41,186 nt of DNA from Tatumella saanichensis (lineage in GTDB: Bacteria > Pseudomonadota > Gammaproteobacteria > Enterobacterales > Enterobacteriaceae): the NCBI RefSeq assembly GCF_000439375.1, contig NZ_ATMI01000042.1, positions 1 through 41,186 of the forward strand. Reading direction: 5' to 3'. Below, piece after piece: positions 37,334 to 41,186 of the stretch; the stretch's first letter is position 1, and every line of letters begins with the position of its first letter. The translations under genes and the position numbers were made by a program. The notes beneath the pieces were generated by a model. That model did not search any database, had not been told where the DNA came from, and saw only the letters and a list, made by a program, of their open reading frames with translations.

Positions 37334-38764
37334 ATGAAAGTAACGCTGCCTAATTTTGGCCGTGCGGGTGTATTGGTGGTCGGTGACGTGATGCTGGATC
37401 GTTACTGGTACGGACCAACACAACGTATTTCACCTGAAGCCCCAGTACCGGTGGTAAAGGTCGAAACCATCGAAGAACGTCCTGGCGGAGCGGCCAACGT
37501 CGCCATGAACATTGCCGCGTTAGGCACCGCTTCTCGTCTTATTGGCCTGACCGGTGACGATGAAGCTGCGGCTAGTTTGAATCGGACGCTGCAAGATGTG
37601 AAGGTCGATTGTGACTTTGTGCAGGTCAGCACTCACCCAACCATCACCAAGCTGCGGATCTTATCGCGCAATCAACAACTGATTCGCTTGGATTTTGAAG
37701 AAGGGTTTGAGGATATCGATCCGACTCCGCTTCACCAGCGGATGCAGGCTGCCCTCAGTACCGCCGGTGCAGTGGTGCTCTCTGATTATGCCAAAGGTGC
37801 TTTGTCCAGCGTTCAGACCATGATCGGTCTGGCCCGTGACGCCGGTTTACCGGTATTGATCGACCCGAAAGGGACCGATTTTGAACGCTATCGCGGCGCG
37901 ACACTGCTAACGCCTAACCTGTCTGAATTTGAAGCGGTGGCCGGTAAATGCCGCAGTGTGGAACAGATCGTCGAACGCGGTATGGCACTGATGGCCCAAT
38001 ACGATCTCTCAGCTCTGCTGGTGACCCGTTCTGAAAACGGAATGACCTTATTGCAGCCAGGTAAAGCGCCGGTCCATTTACCGACCCTGGCGCAGGAAGT
38101 CTATGATGTCACCGGTGCCGGGGATACGGTCATCGGTGTGCTGGCTGCGTCACTGGCGGCAGGTTGCTCGTTAGAAGATGCGTGTTTCCTAGCGAATGCT
38201 GGAGCAGGTGTAGTGGTTGGTAAGCTCGGGACTTCCACGGTCAGCCCAGTGGAACTGGAAAATGCCATCCATGCTCGTCCGGAAACCGGATTTGGCGTGA
38301 TGGATGAACAGCAGCTTAAACGTGCGGTGGAGCAAGCGCGTGCCCGCGGTGAGAAAGTGGTGATGACCAACGGCTGCTTCGATATTCTGCACGCCGGACA
38401 TGTCTCTTATCTGGCGAATGCCCGTCAGTTAGGTGATCGCCTGATTGTGGCGGTGAACAGCGATGCCTCAACCCGGCGATTGAAAGGTGAGACCCGTCCG
38501 GTGAATACCCTGGCCAACCGTATGACGGTGCTGAGCGCCTTGGAAGCCGTGGATTGGGTCGTGCCGTTTGAGGAAGATACGCCGCAACGTTTGATCAGTG
38601 AAGTGCTGCCAGACTTGTTAGTCAAAGGCGGTGATTACCGTCCAGAGCAAGTCGCGGGTGGGGAAGAGGTGATTGCCAACGGCGGTGACGTTCGTATTCT
38701 CAATTTTGAGGACGGCATCTCCACCACCAATATCATTAATACCATTAAGCGCCACTCCTCCTGA
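37334..38764 (+). CDS. hldE: Bifunctional D-glycero-beta-D-manno-heptose-7-phosphate kinase/1-phosphate adenylyltransferase
   Basis: The 476-residue cytoplasmic enzyme makes ADP-heptose precursor for the lipopolysaccharide inner core. The N-terminal ribokinase-like half has [24 protein letters not shown] and the catalytic [12 protein letters not shown]. The C-terminal half is a cytidylyltransferase-type domain with [16 protein letters not shown]. The size is the same as E. coli (477). The presence of heptose synthesis supports a Gram-negative host. It ends at a strong terminator shared with ubiK. Confidence 0.98.
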   Translation: MKVTLPNFGRAGVLVVGDVMLDRYWYGPTQRISPEAPVPVVKVETIEERPGGAANVAMNIAALGTASRLIGLTGDDEAAASLNRTLQDVKVDCDFVQVSTHPTITKLRILSRNQQLIRLDFEEGFEDIDPTPLHQRMQAALSTAGAVVLSDYAKGALSSVQTMIGLARDAGLPVLIDPKGTDFERYRGATLLTPNLSEFEAVAGKCRSVEQIVERGMALMAQYDLSALLVTRSENGMTLLQPGKAPVHLPTLAQEVYDVTGAGDTVIGVLAASLAAGCSLEDACFLANAGAGVVVGKLGTSTVSPVELENAIHARPETGFGVMDEQQLKRAVEQARARGEKVVMTNGCFDILHAGHVSYLANARQLGDRLIVAVNSDASTRRLKGETRPVNTLANRMTVLSALEAVDWVVPFEEDTPQRLISEVLPDLLVKGGDYRPEQVAGGEEVIANGGDVRILNFEDGISTTNIINTIKRHSS

Positions 38765-38786
38765 TCGTCATAGCGGTCACGGAAAG

Positions 38787-38816
38787 AAAAAAGGGAGCCA
38801 TGTGGCTCCCTTTTTT
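38787..38816. terminator. Bidirectional terminator between hldE and ubiK
   Basis: A 13-bp perfect stem (AAAAAAGGGAGCC at 38787-38799 with its complement at 38804-38816) around a 4-base loop. The A and T runs at both ends give a terminator for both hldE and ubiK. Confidence 0.92.
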
Positions 38817-38827
38817 ATCATTAGTGA

Positions 38828-39121
38828 TTACTCGGCTTTGTCTGACTCGATAGGCGGCGTCACTACCACCGGCTTATCGGTGGCCGGTGCATCCAGCGTG
38901 TCCAGACGCTGCTCCAGTGCGGTCAGTTTTTCGCGGGTACGCAGCAGAACCTGGGTCTGAATATCGAATTCTTCGCGGCTGACTAAATCCATGCGGCCTA
39001 GTTGTGCCTGGAGTACCTGACGGATTTTCTTCTCAACGTCATCGCCTAATGTCTTGATCCCCTGCGGCATCGCATCGTGCACCTGACGGGCGAGTTGTTC
39101 AATTTTCTTTGTATCAATCAT
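38828..39121 (-). CDS. ubiK: Ubiquinone biosynthesis accessory factor UbiK
   Basis: The 97-residue protein, known earlier as YqiC, helps the ubiquinone synthesis complex through binding UbiJ. It starts [20 protein letters not shown], has a helical amphipathic front and a coiled coil ([25 protein letters not shown]), and ends with a Pro-rich acidic tail. The ATG at 39121 follows GGAAACAG; the frame is open farther upstream but without family similarity. It is divergent from ribB, as in E. coli. Confidence 0.95.
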   Translation of the reverse strand: MIDTKKIEQLARQVHDAMPQGIKTLGDDVEKKIRQVLQAQLGRMDLVSREEFDIQTQVLLRTREKLTALEQRLDTLDAPATDKPVVVTPPIESDKAE

Positions 39122-39273
39122 GACTGTTTCCTGTAGTGGACAATGGACGCCCGAAAGCGGATTCAGCGCCACCCGTGGCTGGCCTGGATAGGATCAAGTG
39201 TAATGCTTGAACGGCCAACGGGAAACCAGAAATTAAAAGCAAAAAAAGTTAATTGTTTTTGCAAGTCCTTTGA

Positions 39274-39302
39274 TTGCCGTTTACTGAGATTGGGGATATA
39301 GT
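39274..39302 (+). promoter_or_regulatory. ribB: Sigma-70 promoter of ribB leader
   Basis: -35 TTGCCG (39274-39279) and -10 TATAGT (39297-39302) are 17 bp apart, just before the FMN riboswitch. Confidence 0.65.
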
Positions 39303-39311
39303 GAATTTGCT

Positions 39312-39456
39312 TATTCTCAGGGCGGGGCGAAATTCCCCACCGGCGGTAAATCAGTGTTCACTGAAAGCCCGCGAGCGCTTTAGCCTCTGGCTAAAGGTCA
39401 GCAGATCCGGTGTAATTCCGGGGCCGACGGTTAAAGTCCGGACGGGAGAGGGTAAC
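39312..39456 (+). ncRNA. FMN riboswitch (RFN element)
   Basis: The leader of ribB contains the conserved RFN pieces in order: TCAGGGCGGGG, CCCCACCGGCGGTAAATC, AAAGCCCGCGAGC, the variable hairpin TTTAGCCTCTGGCTAAA, GGTCAGCAGATCCGGTG, GGGGCCGACGG and AGTCCGGACGGGAGAGGG. It binds flavin mononucleotide and lowers ribB expression when flavin is plentiful. Downstream, TCCTTTG (39505-39511) can pair with CAAAGGA (39541-39547), which holds the ribB ribosome site, so control is likely at translation. Confidence 0.97.
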
Positions 39457-39555
39457 GGTCCTTGCGGGCTGATCACCGATATATTTGTGTCTTACTGACA
39501 TACCTCCTTTGCAGCCCTGATTCTGGTAACATTTATAAATCAAAGGATTTTTACC

Positions 39556-40212
39556 ATGAATCAGACTCTTCTTTCTGAATTCGGCACGCCTGAACAGCGT
39601 GTAGAACGTGCTCTGGCGGCATTGCGTGATAAACGTGGTGTCATGGTTCTTGATGACGAAGACCGCGAAAATGAAGCGGATATGATCTTCGCCGCAGAAA
39701 CCATGACCGTCGAGCAAATGGCCCTCACTATTCGTCACGGTAGCGGCATTGTCTGCCTGTGCATGAGCGAACAGCGTCGTCGTCAACTGGATCTACCGAT
39801 GATGGTTGATAATAACACCAGTGCTTACGGGACCGGTTTTACGGTGACGATTGAAGCAGCTCAAGGGGTGACGACTGGCGTCTCAGCTCAGGATCGTATT
39901 ACCACGGTTCGCGCGGCGATTGCGCCGGATGCGCAGCCTTCTGATTTGAACCGTCCCGGCCATGTTTTCCCATTGCGGGCCCGTGACGGCGGGGTACTGA
40001 CCCGTGGTGGACATACTGAAGCGACCACCGATTTGGTACGTCTGGCCGGTTTTACTCCGATGGGCGTGCTCTGTGAGCTGACCAATGATGATGGCACCAT
40101 GGCCCGCGCACCGGAAGCGATACGTTTCGCCAAACAGCATAATATGCCGGTAGTAACGATCGATGATCTGGTTGCATGGCGACAGGTTCACGATAACCGC
40201 CAAGCGGTCTAA
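39556..40212 (+). CDS. ribB: 3,4-dihydroxy-2-butanone-4-phosphate synthase
   Basis: The 218-residue enzyme converts ribulose 5-phosphate to dihydroxybutanone phosphate and formate in riboflavin synthesis. It has the acidic metal loop [24 protein letters not shown], and the conserved [24 protein letters not shown]. It is the single-domain form, close in length to E. coli RibB (217), without GTP cyclohydrolase. AAAGGA precedes the ATG and is covered by the riboswitch hairpin. Confidence 0.98.
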   Translation: MNQTLLSEFGTPEQRVERALAALRDKRGVMVLDDEDRENEADMIFAAETMTVEQMALTIRHGSGIVCLCMSEQRRRQLDLPMMVDNNTSAYGTGFTVTIEAAQGVTTGVSAQDRITTVRAAIAPDAQPSDLNRPGHVFPLRARDGGVLTRGGHTEATTDLVRLAGFTPMGVLCELTNDDGTMARAPEAIRFAKQHNMPVVTIDDLVAWRQVHDNRQAV

Positions 40213-40234
40213 AACTGCTTGTCTAAACTGATTG

Positions 40235-40261
40235 AAAAGCTGACTAAGGTCAGCTTTTTTA
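40235..40261 (+). terminator. Rho-independent terminator after ribB
   Basis: AAAGCTGAC (40236-40244) pairs with GTCAGCTTT (40249-40257), loop TAAG, followed by more T residues. Confidence 0.9.
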
Positions 40262-40299
40262 TTAGCACACTGCCCACGCGTAGAGAGCCTTAGCGTTCT

Positions 40300-40971
40300 T
40301 TACCAGTTCCCGTAGGGATACTTTTTACCTTCAATAAAATCCTTAATGAACGGATCGTATCCATCTGGAATGCTGTAGTTAAACTTAATCCGTGAAGGGA
40401 ATTTGTTGCAGACCGAGAGTTTATCCCCTGATGTTGTGGTGATGCTGAGCGGGGTAACCGGCAGGTTATCGCTGGCAGTGCTGTTCTGCAGCCAGATACG
40501 GACTTTACCTTCTGGTGCCAGACCAAACAGTAATATTTTATACCAAGAGGTATTGCCTCTCCGGTCTTTTCCGGTCGGTGTCGACATCTGTGTCTGCAGT
40601 TCAGGGGAAAAATCAATCACAGTCTGATAGGTTTTTCTGTCGATAATAGAATCCCAACAGAACAGCATTTGCGCCGGGGCGTGTCGAATTTTATTACGCT
40701 GAACCATTCTTCTTGTCCTCAAGCTCCAGTTATTTACAGTTCCTGAGTTTTCCTGAGTACTATCCAGTGTCCGATAGGTGTAGACCACTTTTTTACTGTC
40801 AATAATCAGTGCCCTGGTGACGATTGCCGGTAACCCCTTAGGGGTGAAAAAAGCAAAACCCGCTTCCCCATAGGGCATAGTTCCGGTTTGCTCAGGGGTC
40901 TGTGGCTCTCCGGCACGGCAGCCGCTAAGGGTTATCAGTAATAGCAGTAAAATAGGTTTTTTTAGCATCAT
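40300..40971 (-). CDS. DUF2931-type lipoprotein
   Basis: The 223-residue protein has a lipoprotein signal, MMLKKPILLLLLITLSGCRA, with a lipobox LSGC and Cys at residue 18. The mature part shows a series of conserved pieces of the DUF2931 family: PYGEAGFAFFTPKGLPA, WYKILLFGLAPEGKVRIWLQ, SGDKLSVCNKFPSRI and a C-terminal FIEGKKYPYGNW. Its role is unknown; such genes often stand in tandem and sometimes near secretion systems. AGGA lies before the ATG. A related gene ends 29 bp upstream on the same strand. Confidence 0.85.
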   Translation of the reverse strand: MMLKKPILLLLLITLSGCRAGEPQTPEQTGTMPYGEAGFAFFTPKGLPAIVTRALIIDSKKVVYTYRTLDSTQENSGTVNNWSLRTRRMVQRNKIRHAPAQMLFCWDSIIDRKTYQTVIDFSPELQTQMSTPTGKDRRGNTSWYKILLFGLAPEGKVRIWLQNSTASDNLPVTPLSITTTSGDKLSVCNKFPSRIKFNYSIPDGYDPFIKDFIEGKKYPYGNW

Positions 40972-41000
40972 CCATTCCTTTTAATGCTGCCGTGTGTGGT

Positions 41001-41186
41001 TTACCAATTGCCATAGGGATACTTTTTCCCTTTGATGAAGTCCTGAGTATCTTTTCCATACTCATAGCCATTAGAAAAACGGGTTATCCCTTTACAAATA
41101 TCTAATTTATCTCCTGAGACGGTTTTCAGGATGGAGGGCGTAACGCGATAATTAGGTTCAGAACCACTTCCTTGCAACCAGACAGC
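41001..41186 (-). CDS. DUF2931-type lipoprotein, C-terminal part (5' end outside window)
   Basis: The last 61 codons and stop of a second member of the same family: VWLQGSGSEPNYRVTPSIL, SGDKLDICKG and the ending FIKGKKYPYGNW. The ending is almost the same as that of the neighbouring gene (FIEGKKYPYGNW), so the two are tandem paralogues. The start lies beyond the right edge. Confidence 0.85.
   Translation of the reverse strand, partial: AVWLQGSGSEPNYRVTPSILKTVSGDKLDICKGITRFSNGYEYGKDTQDFIKGKKYPYGNW

Overview
The window is a chromosomal segment of a gamma-proteobacterium of the order Enterobacterales. The evidence is the conserved block rpsU-dnaG-rpoD, tsaD, plsY, folB, cca, ygiM, ygiF, glnE, hldE, ubiK and ribB. 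It keeps the gene order known from Escherichia coli relatives, but uppP (bacA) is missing between folB and cca, and mug is missing downstream of rpoD. A yecA homologue and a BapA-type adhesin also fit Enterobacterales. The family may be Erwiniaceae-like (for example Tatumella or Erwinia), but that is a low-confidence guess from gene content only.

Layout. (1) 1-1844, minus: the N-terminal part of a large BapA-type surface adhesin with 297-bp Ig-like repeats, running off the left edge. (2) 1845-2813: an AT-rich gap with a perfect FNR-type palindrome. (3) 2814-3988: yecA and an unknown gene. (4) 4279-8876: a periplasmic substrate-binding protein paired with an LVIVD beta-propeller protein, then a flavin monooxygenase-like protein and a glutathione S-transferase. 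(5) 8893-9678, minus: a protein of uracil-DNA-glycosylase fold. (6) 9781-19431: a divergent catabolic island. (7) 19468-23936, minus: a five-gene four-carbon sugar-acid operon with a DeoR regulator. (8) 24289-40212: the housekeeping block. (9) 40300 to the right edge: two tandem DUF2931-type lipoprotein genes.

The most interesting part is the island at 9781-19431. A leftward operon encodes a 984-residue fusion of a [2Fe-2S] domain, an FAD/NAD(P) domain, a BFD-type [2Fe-2S] domain and a D-amino-acid-oxidase-type FAD domain. It continues with an M20 amidohydrolase and an ABC ATPase, all joined by 4-bp ATGA overlaps. A rightward operon encodes a DapA-family lyase, an amino-acid-type binding protein, its permease and a hydantoinase, followed by a GntR/FCD regulator. 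The ABC transporter is complete only if both operons are combined. A 49-bp palindrome with four GTATAC sites lies between them. I infer import and stepwise breakdown of a cyclic or N-blocked amino-acid-like compound (hydantoin, opine or hydroxyproline type); the real substrate cannot be read from the sequence.

In the sugar-acid operon the class II aldolase-like protein (OtnC type) has lost two residues normally essential in its superfamily: a zinc-ligand His (now Leu160) and the catalytic acid (now Thr74). The same operon carries a solute-binding-type protein with no signal peptide and an AEC-family carrier. No dehydrogenase or isomerase of the usual four-carbon acid pathway is present in the window.
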